Positions 1 to 6,747 of a stretch of 64,000 nucleotides of DNA are shown here, piece by piece (the first letter of the stretch is position 1; each line of letters starts with the position of its first letter). Source of the stretch: CBDDIP01 sp965229005 (GTDB lineage: Bacteria > Actinomycetota > Acidimicrobiia > Acidimicrobiales > Ilumatobacteraceae); NCBI GenBank assembly GCA_965229005.1, contig CBDDIP010000002.1, positions 310,001 to 374,000 on the forward strand. The letters run 5' to 3'. Both the position numbers and the translations under genes were made by a program. The notes under the pieces are model-generated. The model saw only the letters and a list, made by a program, of their open reading frames with translations, ran no database searches and was not told where the DNA came from.

Positions 1-135
1 GTTTCACGCCCGCCAAACCCTCCACCCAGGTTCTGCGGAGGGTTTCACGCCCACCCGAGCGCGCACCAAACCCTCCACCCCGGTTCTGCGGAGGGTTTCA
101 CGCCCACCCGGGCGCGCACCAAACCCTCCACCCCG
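1..135. repeat. Tandem 53-bp repeat with internal hairpin
   Basis: About two and a half copies of a 53-bp unit are visible; the phrase CCAAACCCTCCACCC recurs at 13, 66 and 119. Within each full unit AAACCCTCC and GGAGGGTTT form a perfect 9-bp inverted repeat around a loop of about 14 bases, followed by CACGCCCACCCG. The window starts inside a copy, so the array probably extends to the left. No open frame with coding character covers it. It sits just beyond the stop codon of the first gene, so it could act as transcription-stopping hairpins or be an intergenic repeat family. Confidence 0.8.
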
Positions 136-155
136 TTTCGTCACGTGACGATTCG

Positions 156-1382
156 CTACGTGTCGATGCCCGCGACGGCGAGGGCGTCGGACCAGCTGAC
201 CCGCTCGGCCAGCAAGCGGCGGAAGGGCATCACGCGCTTGGGCATGCTCACGCCGAGCACGCCCCGCAGGCGACCGCCGTAGCCGTAGAGCGCAGCGAAC
301 GGCCCATCGAGCGAGCCCTCGAACACGACCACCTCGTCATCGCCGTGGGCGCGGCCGACGAACTGGATGCGGCTGTCGAACTGGTCGCTCCAGAAGAAGG
401 GCACCGGGGCGTAGGGCACCGGCTCATCCCCTGCGGCCGCCCGCAGGAGGTTGCTCGCTGCGGCGGCACCCTGCTCGGCGGCGTTGGTCCAGTGCTCGAC
501 GCGCATCTCCTCGCCGTCGTCGCCGAACAGCGGGTTCACCCACCGGGCCAGGTCGCCGGCTGCGTAGACACCGGGGAACCCGGCGTTGAGCGTCGAATCG
601 CAGACCACGCCGTCGCGCAGCTCGAGGCCACTGTCGGCCAGCCACCCGGTGACGGGCACGACACCGATGCCGACCAGCACGACGTCGGCGGGAACCAGCG
701 TTCCGTCGCCGAGGCGAACGCCCTCGACCGCGCTCGCACCCTCGATGCCGGCGACCTGCACGCCGCAGCGCACGTCGACGCCGTGGCGGGCGTGCACCGA
801 CGCGACGGCAGCCCCCATCTCGGCGCCGAGCCCACGGATCAGTGGGGCCGGAGCACCCTCGAGCACCACGACCTCGCAACCTCGCGTGCGCGCCGTCGCC
901 GCTGCCTCGAGGCCGATGAACCCGGCGCCGATCACCACGACGCGAGCACCGTCGACCAGGCGGGCGCGCAGCGCGAGCGCGTCGTCCAACGTGCGCAGCT
1001 CGTGCACGCCGTCGATCTCCGGTTGGCCGGGGAGCCGTCGCGTCGACGTTCCGGTCGCCAGCACGACGCCGTCTCCGGAGAGCTCGGTGCCGTCGGCCAG
1101 CGTGACGGTGCGCGTCGCCGCATCGAACGCGGTGGCCGCAACACCGAGGCGCAGGTCGAGCTCCAACCCGTCGAAGCTGTCGGGCTTGCGCAGATGGATG
1201 CGGTCCGGTTCCCACTCTCCGGCGAGCAGCTTCTTGCTGAGTGGCGGCCGGTCGTACGGCATGTGCGTCTCAGCACCGACGAGCGTGATCCGGCCGTTGA
1301 AGCCATCCGTGCGCAGCGTCTCGCACGCGCGCAGCCCGGCCAGCGACCCACCGACGACGATGACGTGTTCGAGCGCGGCCAT
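156..1382 (-). CDS. FAD-dependent ferredoxin reductase-like oxidoreductase
   Basis: A 408-residue pyridine nucleotide-disulfide oxidoreductase of the type that passes electrons from NAD(P)H to a ferredoxin for oxygenases or P450s. An FAD-binding glycine motif VVGGSLAGL lies at about residues 10-18, a second NAD(P)H-binding glycine motif VVIGAGFIGLEAA near 145-157, and the FAD-contacting AAGD motif near 270. A C-terminal reductase domain follows. The start chosen is ATG at 1382, because the upstream aminotransferase gene stops there in a TGATG overlap and the protein begins just before the first glycine motif. The pair is probably one transcript. No ferredoxin or oxygenase gene adjoins it, so the electron acceptor is unknown. 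Confidence 0.85.
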   Translation of the reverse strand: MAALEHVIVVGGSLAGLRACETLRTDGFNGRITLVGAETHMPYDRPPLSKKLLAGEWEPDRIHLRKPDSFDGLELDLRLGVAATAFDAATRTVTLADGTELSGDGVVLATGTSTRRLPGQPEIDGVHELRTLDDALALRARLVDGARVVVIGAGFIGLEAAATARTRGCEVVVLEGAPAPLIRGLGAEMGAAVASVHARHGVDVRCGVQVAGIEGASAVEGVRLGDGTLVPADVVLVGIGVVPVTGWLADSGLELRDGVVCDSTLNAGFPGVYAAGDLARWVNPLFGDDGEEMRVEHWTNAAEQGAAAASNLLRAAAGDEPVPYAPVPFFWSDQFDSRIQFVGRAHGDDEVVVFEGSLDGPFAALYGYGGRLRGVLGVSMPKRVMPFRRLLAERVSWSDALAVAGIDT

Positions 1383-2596
1383 CAGACGACCGCGTCGATC
1401 GAGGCCCGAAGGGTGACGACGAGCTGGTCGATCTCGTCCTCGCTGATCACGAACGGCGGGGCGATCATCACCGCGTGCGGCACCGGGCCGGATCCCGCCG
1501 GGTAGACCCACAGGTCGCGCTGCATCGCCGCGCCGACCACGGCGTCGTGGCTGATGTTCAGCTCGAGCCCGTAGAACAGGCCGCGACCGCGCACCTCGAC
1601 GACCGCGGGGTGGTCGTCGAACTCCTGGTGCAGCCGCTCGCCGAGCACGGCGCCGACCTTCGCGCAGCGCTCGACCAGACCTTCTCGTTCGAGGATGTCG
1701 AGCACGGCCACCGCGCCGGCGCACGCCGCGTCGTTGCCGGTGAAGGTGAAGAACATGAACCCGGCGCCGCGCAGCAGCTCGGCCACGTCGGCTCGCGTGG
1801 CAACCGCACCGATCGGTACGTAACCACCGCCGAGGCCCTTGCCGCCGACGATCACGTCGGGCTCGAACGGGAAGTGCTGGTGGCCCCAGTTCAAACCGGT
1901 GCGCCCGTAGCCGCACATCACCTCGTCGCTGATGATCAGGATGTCGCGCTCGCGACACAGCTCGGTGACCGTCCGCCAATAGTCGTCGCTCGCGGTGAGG
2001 CAACCGCCGGCCGCGCCGGTGATCGGCTCGGCGATGAACCCGGCGATCGTGTCGCCCTCACGTTCGAGCGTCGCGGCCAGGTCGGCCGGGTCGTTCCACG
2101 AGACGTGGGGGAAGTCGAGCAGCATCGGCTCGTACCCGTGCTGGCGACCGGAGTGGCTGCCGGCGGCCAGCGTGGCCAGCGTCATGCCGTGGTAGCTGGG
2201 ATGGCGGCCGACCACCTTCCATCGCTGCGGACGACCCTTGGCCACCTGGTAGGCGCGGGCGAGGCGAATGGCCGAGTCGGTGCTCTCGCTGCCGCCGCTG
2301 GTGAGGAACAGCTGGGTGAACCCGTCCGGCAGCCACGACTCGACCATCCGGTCGACGAGCGCGAGTCGATGGGTGGAGGGCCACAGCGGGATCGAGTAGG
2401 CGCCGTCGCGGAGTGCCTCACCCACCGCGTCGGCCACTTCGTTGCGTCCCCACCCGATGTTGCCGACGATCGCCCCGCCCGCGCCGTCGAGGATCCTGCG
2501 CCCGTCTGCCGTGTGCAGGAACACACCAGACCCACCGGTGATCGTCGGATGGTCGCCCAGATGGGGCACGAACGAGTACCGCGAATCACGAGCCAT
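1382..2596 (-). CDS. Class III PLP-dependent aminotransferase
   Basis: A 404-residue aminotransferase of the class III (omega-amino acid, diamine or amine:pyruvate) group. The PLP-binding lysine is in VIVGGKGLGGGYVPIG at about residues 238-253. The preceding IISDEVMCGYGRTG supplies the conserved Asp that contacts the pyridine nitrogen, and SGGSESTDSAIRLAR near 100 binds the cofactor phosphate. Length is normal for the family. Its stop overlaps the start of the flavoprotein reductase gene by one base, suggesting translational coupling and perhaps a shared amine-catabolic role. The substrate cannot be read from the sequence. Confidence 0.88.
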   Translation of the reverse strand: MARDSRYSFVPHLGDHPTITGGSGVFLHTADGRRILDGAGGAIVGNIGWGRNEVADAVGEALRDGAYSIPLWPSTHRLALVDRMVESWLPDGFTQLFLTSGGSESTDSAIRLARAYQVAKGRPQRWKVVGRHPSYHGMTLATLAAGSHSGRQHGYEPMLLDFPHVSWNDPADLAATLEREGDTIAGFIAEPITGAAGGCLTASDDYWRTVTELCRERDILIISDEVMCGYGRTGLNWGHQHFPFEPDVIVGGKGLGGGYVPIGAVATRADVAELLRGAGFMFFTFTGNDAACAGAVAVLDILEREGLVERCAKVGAVLGERLHQEFDDHPAVVEVRGRGLFYGLELNISHDAVVGAAMQRDLWVYPAGSGPVPHAVMIAPPFVISEDEIDQLVVTLRASIDAVV

Positions 2597-2622
2597 GCGC
2601 TCAGTGTGTCAGCTGGGCGACC

Positions 2623-3303
2623 TCAGTCGATGGGGTCGCCGTCGGCGAGGTGGTGGCGGAACATCACCGACAGGCGCGGACCGGCGACGTGCGCCACCTT
2701 CGGCACGCCGTGCTGCCACTGGTGCTGGCACGCCCCGCCCATCACGAGCAGATCGCCCTGCCCGAGCATCCAGCTCATTGAGCTGCCACCACCGACGGGA
2801 CGCATCTGGAACGGACGCGGTGCACCGAGGCTGACGATGACGACCACCGGGTTCTCCTGCTCGAAGCGCTCGCGGTCGCCATGCCAGGCCACTGAGTCGC
2901 GGCCGTCGCGGTAGAGGTTGCAGCCGATGGTGTCGAACGGCCGGTCGTAGTGCCGGCTCAGCGCCTGGGCCGCCGCGGCGAACACGGGCACGCCATCGGC
3001 GAGCTCCGTTGCCGCGTCACCCGCGGCCCAGGCTGTGAGCCGCGGCTCGGGGAGGCGGCGGTCATACATCGTCACCTCGCGCTGCCGCCATGGCAGTCGG
3101 GCGACGAGATCGGCGAAGAGGACGTCGGCACCGGTGAGCCAGCCCGGTTGGTGGTCGACCCAGCTGTCGGCGTCGAGCCAGGTCCGCATCAGCCCACCGA
3201 AGGAGGCATCGACGGCCGGCTCCTCAAAGGCGAACAAGCACTGCTGCCAGATGAGCGCAGCGGTGTCGTCGGGATCGATCGTGTGGGTGTCAACAAGTGC
3301 CAT
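2623..3303 (-). CDS. AlkB-like 2-oxoglutarate/Fe(II) dioxygenase
   Basis: A 226-residue protein of the AlkB superfamily, which oxidatively removes alkyl groups from nucleic acid bases. The iron-binding HxD motif is in SVAWHGDRERF and the distal His in CQHQWQHGVPK. The 2-oxoglutarate-binding arginines are in PRLSVMFRHH near the C terminus. The fold-typical GAPRPFQMRP strand is also present. GTG at 3306 immediately precedes the ATG used here, so the start may be one codon earlier. It lies 26 bp upstream of the aminotransferase gene on the same strand. The role is probably alkylation repair of DNA or RNA. Confidence 0.85.
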   Translation of the reverse strand: MALVDTHTIDPDDTAALIWQQCLFAFEEPAVDASFGGLMRTWLDADSWVDHQPGWLTGADVLFADLVARLPWRQREVTMYDRRLPEPRLTAWAAGDAATELADGVPVFAAAAQALSRHYDRPFDTIGCNLYRDGRDSVAWHGDRERFEQENPVVVIVSLGAPRPFQMRPVGGGSSMSWMLGQGDLLVMGGACQHQWQHGVPKVAHVAGPRLSVMFRHHLADGDPID

Positions 3304-3432
3304 CACTTCAGCCTCGCGCGTCGAACACCTGTTCGCAAGCGCGTCTCGGGATGTTCACTGCCAAACCCACACTCGGGCAATCGGCCGACGGTTTCCGTCA
3401 GCCGCAGTCCCCAGACCTGGTGGACTGGGCGA

Positions 3433-4206
3433 ATGGAGCCCACGCCGGTCGATGATGCGAGCGACCCGCGACTCGACGACTACCGGGCGCTGCCCGGGCG
3501 CAGCGACCGCACCGGACCCGTGATCGTCGAGGGTGCGACCACCATCGAGCGCCTGCTGACCTCGCCGTTGACGCTGCGATCGGTGCTCGTCACACGCAAG
3601 TCGTTGGAACGACTCGCGCCGCACCTCACCGGCGTGACTGCGCCGATCTACGTGCTCGACCAGGAGCAGATGAACGACGTCGTCGGCTTCAACATCCACC
3701 GCGGCGCAGTGGCGTCGGCGGAGCGACTGCCGAACCCGAGCCTGGCCGAGATCGCCGCGACGGCCCGCCGCCTGGTCGTGCTCGAGGGCTGCAACGACAA
3801 CGAGAACCTTGGCGCCATCGCCCGATCCGCTCGCGGCCTCGGCATCGATGCGCTCGTGCTCGACCCGACGTGCGCTGACCCGTTCGCCCGACGCGCCGTG
3901 CGCGTCTCGATGGGCGAGATCCTCCACCTCCCCGTCGTCCGCTGCGACTCATGGCCGGGCGCGCTCGACGCCCTGCATGCCGCCGGCTTCGAGTCCTGGG
4001 CCCTCACGCCCTCGGTGATCGACGACGTCCGCGAACTCGTCGTGCCCGACCGTCTTGCGCTCATCGCCGGCACCGAAGGCCCTGGACTGTCGGCAACGGC
4101 GCTCGACACGTCGACGCGACGGGTCGGCATCACGATGCGCAACGGGGTCGACTCACTCAACGTCGGCCACGCGCTGGCGATCGCGATGGCCGTGACGACG
4201 CGTTGA
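3433..4206 (+). CDS. TrmH/SpoU-family RNA 2'-O-methyltransferase
   Basis: A 257-residue RNA ribose methyltransferase of the SPOUT class. The N-terminal part carries a substrate-binding domain (VIVEGATTIERLL near residues 30-42). The C-terminal knotted domain shows the family motifs LEGCNDNENLGAIARSARGLG (motif 1), LIAGTEGPGLS (motif 2) and SLNVGHALAIAMA (motif 3), which form the SAM site. The start ATG at 3433 fits the beginning of similarity; the frame is open for about 480 bases upstream without recognisable protein. Gene-free sequence of 167 bp follows. The RNA target (tRNA or 23S rRNA) cannot be decided. Confidence 0.88.
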   Translation: MEPTPVDDASDPRLDDYRALPGRSDRTGPVIVEGATTIERLLTSPLTLRSVLVTRKSLERLAPHLTGVTAPIYVLDQEQMNDVVGFNIHRGAVASAERLPNPSLAEIAATARRLVVLEGCNDNENLGAIARSARGLGIDALVLDPTCADPFARRAVRVSMGEILHLPVVRCDSWPGALDALHAAGFESWALTPSVIDDVRELVVPDRLALIAGTEGPGLSATALDTSTRRVGITMRNGVDSLNVGHALAIAMAVTTR

Positions 4207-4373
4207 TCTCGCGCGTCGGGAACACACGCCGCCGAGCCGGCGTTGCGGGCACACGTGCGTCAATCCGTTCGAGTCCTCCTCCTGTCAGCGCTGCCGATCG
4301 TGCGGTCCCTGCCGCGCCCGGAGCAGGGTGGCTGTGAACGCACCGACACCCGGCCTCCACGTCGCGTCGGCTC

Positions 4374-4835
4374 ATGACAACGCAACCGCCTCCGGTCCTG
4401 CAGCTCCGCCTCGTCGTCGAGGCTGAGGACTTCGACGAGGCGCTCGCCTTCTACCGCGACGTGCTCGGCCTGCGCGAGCAGGCTGCGTTCGAAGGCGAGG
4501 GCGATGCCCGCGTGGTGATCCTCGACGCCGGGCGGGCCACGCTCGAACTGGCCAACCCGGCGCAGAAGCGGATGATCGACGACGTCGAGGTCGGACGACA
4601 GGTCGCGCCGAAGATCCGCGTCGCGTTCGAGGTGGTCGACTCGACAGCGACGACCAACGCGATGGTCGAAGCGGGCGCGACGCTCGTCGCGCCGCCGACC
4701 GTCACTCCGTGGCGATCACTGAACGCCCGCCTCGACGGCCCGGCCGGTCTGCACATCGGCCTCTTCCAAGAGCTCGAATCACTCGACGAACGGGCGCAGC
4801 GCGACGGCTTCGGCACCGCCGACACCCGCGACTGA
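4374..4835 (+). CDS. VOC/glyoxalase-fold protein
   Basis: A 153-residue protein with one vicinal-oxygen-chelate module pair: LRLVVEAEDFDEALAFYRDVLGL at the N terminus and a second half beginning near KIRVAFEVVDS, ending with LDGPAGLHIGLFQE. Such proteins bind a metal or small ligand and include glyoxalases, extradiol dioxygenases and antibiotic-binding proteins. The reaction is not identifiable. Its last codons (Ala-Asp-Thr-Arg-Asp-stop) lie in an 18-bp sequence repeated 720 bp downstream. The 3' end overlaps the oppositely oriented membrane protein gene by 57 bp, which is unusual and may reflect a rearrangement here. Confidence 0.8.
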   Translation: MTTQPPPVLQLRLVVEAEDFDEALAFYRDVLGLREQAAFEGEGDARVVILDAGRATLELANPAQKRMIDDVEVGRQVAPKIRVAFEVVDSTATTNAMVEAGATLVAPPTVTPWRSLNARLDGPAGLHIGLFQELESLDERAQRDGFGTADTRD

Positions 4836-5306
4836 TCGACGCTGACGAACGACGACCACCCCGATCGCGACCGTTCCGGCAGCGAACAGGAACGGGTCGT
4901 ACAGGTCCCAGCGGTCTCGCCACTCGTCGACGCTGCTGTTCAGGTACGAGTAGCCGTACCGGCACAACACGCGCGGCGGCCACCACTGGCGGTCGATCTG
5001 CTCGATGGTGTCGTTGTCGAAGTCGAGGCTGCGGAGCCTGCACGAGGTCCCCTCGAGCATCTCCCGACGCTCCGTATGAGCGTGACGTGCCGACATCACC
5101 GTCACCACGAGGCACAAGACCAACGCGAGCCACGACCACCGTCGCGTCATCGCCGCCGACATCGCCACGATGCCCAGCGCGAGCGCGAGGCCGACCAGCC
5201 AGCCCACTTCGGCGACGAAGGCGCACAACGACACGAGAACGGCGAACACTGGCGAGATCGAGATGACAACCCGCCGCCAGCGCCCCTGCGATCGCCGGTC
5301 CGTCAC
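4779..5306 (-). CDS. Small multi-pass membrane protein, unknown function
   Basis: A 175-residue protein with two closely spaced N-terminal hydrophobic segments (about residues 14-50), a third near 55-75 and a C-terminal one (about 137-152). Between the third and last lies a polar stretch rich in Asp, Trp and Tyr. The start is GTG at 5306, preceded at good spacing by a strong GGAGGAG ribosome site. The frame is open further upstream, but that part is the decayed tRNA-Ala copy and its flank. The family is not recognised. The last 57 bp overlap the VOC gene on the other strand and include one copy of the 18-bp repeat, so the present C terminus may be new. Confidence 0.6.
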   Translation of the reverse strand: MTDRRSQGRWRRVVISISPVFAVLVSLCAFVAEVGWLVGLALALGIVAMSAAMTRRWSWLALVLCLVVTVMSARHAHTERREMLEGTSCRLRSLDFDNDTIEQIDRQWWPPRVLCRYGYSYLNSSVDEWRDRWDLYDPFLFAAGTVAIGVVVVRQRRSVAGVGGAEAVALRPFVE

Positions 5307-5557
5307 GATGCCACTCCTCCGTTCGACGGCGGGCCAACGACGGCGAGCGCCCAGTCGCGATCTGCGATCGGCAGCATCCACTCGGCCACCACACGCAGTC
5401 TCGCGGACGACGCAAGCGGCTGCGAGTGCCGAGCGATCGACAACCGGCTGGATCCTCGACCACGTCCGCCATGGTGAACACCCGGAGAGATCGAACCGCT
5501 GACGTCGACCTCGCAATGGGTGCGTTCTGCCAACTGAGTCGACACCCGCGACTGATC
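4820..5557. repeat. 18-bp direct repeats bounding a 720-bp segment
   Basis: The sequence CGACACCCGCGACTGATC occurs perfectly at 4820-4837 and again at 5540-5557. The left copy contains the last codons and stop of the VOC gene; the right copy abuts the 5' end of the decayed tRNA-Ala copy. The enclosed segment holds the small membrane protein gene. The arrangement resembles an insertion or tandem duplication junction, possibly with an attachment-site character because one end lies at a tRNA-like sequence. No integrase gene is present. Confidence 0.6.
5469..5540 (-). pseudogene. Decayed tRNA-Ala copy with duplicated flank
   Basis: Read on the minus strand, this stretch matches the intact tRNA-Ala at 6590-6665 along nearly its whole length: CTCAGTTGGCAGA of the D arm, a damaged anticodon arm with TTGC, GTCAGCGGTTCGAT of the T arm, then TTCACCATGGCGGAC. 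The acceptor stem and anticodon stem no longer pair, so it cannot be functional. Similarity runs on into the flank: the start of the neighbouring gene (ATGGCGGAC...GTCG...GATCC...AGCCGGTTG) is recognisable, with a one-base deletion. It is therefore a remnant of a duplicated tRNA-plus-gene unit. Confidence 0.75.
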
Positions 5558-5602
5558 AGCGCGGTTGCTGCGGCCGCGGCTTCGTGGGGCGAACGGTTTG
5601 TC

Positions 5603-6124
5603 CTATGCGCGCCGACGGCGAACGACCCACGTGATGACACCAGCGATGCAGCACGCGATGAGCAACGAGACGATGAAGTCGGTGCGGAAGCCGTGGAGCT
5701 CACGGTTCAAGCGATCCCCCTCGGAGCCGCTCGTCTTCCCGCCGGCCCCGAAGCAACCTAGGAGCAGCAGGACCGCACCAGTGAGCGCGGCGCATGCCGC
5801 GACAACCGTCGAGCTGCCCTGCGCCCGCCGCCGTGGCGCCAGGACGACGCTGACCGCGATCAGGATCGACGACGTGGCGACCAGTCCGATTGCCAGCACG
5901 AGCGCGTCGCGGCGATCGTTCACGACGGCTCGAACGATCCATCCGCTGAGCACCCCGAACGCAGCCAGTACAGCGAAGCCGACCACCGCGATGGCGATGA
6001 TGAACGGCCAATTCCCCTTCCGCTGCCGCGACCGCGACCGCGACCCTCGTTGCGCCACGGCGAAGACGATAGGAGCCGAAGAAGTGCCGAAGAACCGATC
6101 CGTCGGATCAGTGCGCCGACGCAC
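5603..6124 (-). CDS. Four-helix membrane protein, unknown function
   Basis: Up to 173 residues; four hydrophobic segments are evident (in WPFIIAIAVVGFAVLAAFGVL, ALVLAIGLVATSSILIAVSVV, VVAACAALTGAVLLLLGCF and FIVSLLIACCIAGVITWVV), ending with an RRRRA tail that should stay in the cytoplasm. An N-terminal basic stretch (GSRSRSRQRK) precedes the first helix. A GTG at 6058 would give a 151-residue protein starting just before that basic stretch and is equally plausible; the upstream ATG overlaps the preceding gene by 17 bp. The family is not recognised. It lies downstream of the 160-residue gene that follows tRNA-Ala. Confidence 0.6.
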   Translation of the reverse strand: MRRRTDPTDRFFGTSSAPIVFAVAQRGSRSRSRQRKGNWPFIIAIAVVGFAVLAAFGVLSGWIVRAVVNDRRDALVLAIGLVATSSILIAVSVVLAPRRRAQGSSTVVAACAALTGAVLLLLGCFGAGGKTSGSEGDRLNRELHGFRTDFIVSLLIACCIAGVITWVVRRRRA

Positions 6125-6590
6125 CTCGAAGCACGTCCACCGCTTGCTTCAGCAGATCGATCAACTCTGCGCGATCGAGGCTGGCCTCGTGCACGGCGCC
6201 GAGTTCTGACTTCGGCTCGTGCGTCGAACGCCAGAACTGTGACGTGATCACCATCTGGCCGTCGAGCTCGAAGAGGAACGTGATGACGTTGTCCGTCGTT
6301 GGTCCCCAGTGCATGAACCAGAACCGTTCGGCGCCGCCGCTGTCGTCTCCACGACACCAGCGGTGAGCGTCGAGAGCGTTGGTGGCGTCGGTCGACGGAC
6401 TCCAGTCGTGGTCGGACTCCAACAGCTCGGCATCCCGCTCGATGCTGACGCAGAACTGCGGGACGAACGCTGCGTTGTCGTCCACGGTGAGTCGTCGACC
6501 GGCGAGCCAGATGTCGACGGTGCGAAGCCCGCCGTCCTCGGCGCCGATCTCGAACGCCAACCGGCTGGGATCTCCGACGAGGTCCGCCAT
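6108..6590 (-). CDS. Hypothetical protein starting at the tRNA-Ala 3' end
   Basis: 160 residues, soluble, acidic and Trp-rich (DIWLAGRRLTVDD near 25-37, ERFWFMHWGPTTDN near 87-100). I do not recognise the family. The ATG at 6590 uses as its A the last base of the CCA end encoded by tRNA-Ala, so there is no room for a ribosome site outside the tRNA. If tRNA 3' processing separates the two, the message would be nearly leaderless. The beginning of this gene was copied together with the tRNA into the degenerate locus at 5310-5469, which shows the two were linked before that duplication. Confidence 0.6.
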   Translation of the reverse strand: MADLVGDPSRLAFEIGAEDGGLRTVDIWLAGRRLTVDDNAAFVPQFCVSIERDAELLESDHDWSPSTDATNALDAHRWCRGDDSGGAERFWFMHWGPTTDNVITFLFELDGQMVITSQFWRSTHEPKSELGAVHEASLDRAELIDLLKQAVDVLRGASAH

Positions 6591-6665
6591 GGTGGAGACG
6601 AGGGGAATCGAACCCCTGACATCTACCTTGCAAAGGTAGCGCTCTGCCAACTGAGCTACGTCCCC
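6590..6665 (-). tRNA. tRNA-Ala (anticodon TGC)
   Basis: A complete cloverleaf on the minus strand: acceptor stem GGGGACG paired with CGTCTCC (one G-T pair), D arm with AGCTCAGTTGGCAGAGC, anticodon stem CTACC/GGTAG around the loop TTTGCAA (anticodon TGC), and T arm CAGGGGTTCGATTCCCCT. CCA is encoded. In most actinobacteria this tRNA sits beside tRNA-Ile(GAT) downstream of gyrA; here tRNA-Ile is about 18 kb away on the same strand. Confidence 0.95.
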
Positions 6666-6747
6666 TCGCCATCTCGCGATGGGGCGGCGCCAGGATAGCG
6701 GCAGCTCGACAGCGGCTGCACGGGTTCGATTTCCTAACGTGCCCGCC

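Noticed and set aside
1..135. CRISPR array
   Set aside because: The repeat unit is a contiguous 53-bp tandem repeat with no variable spacers, and no cas gene is nearby.
156..2003. A single 615-codon frame joining the aminotransferase region to the flavoprotein reductase
   Set aside because: Its first 207 codons are a shifted reading of the aminotransferase gene without domains. The reductase starts at ATG 1382.
4207..4373. Possible tRNA T-arm (GTTCGAGTCC) near 4265
   Set aside because: The sequences around it do not pair into acceptor, D or anticodon stems.
6700..6747. T-arm-like GGGTTCGATTTCC near 6720
   Set aside because: Only a short 5-bp stem is possible and no cloverleaf surrounds it; it may be chance or debris.
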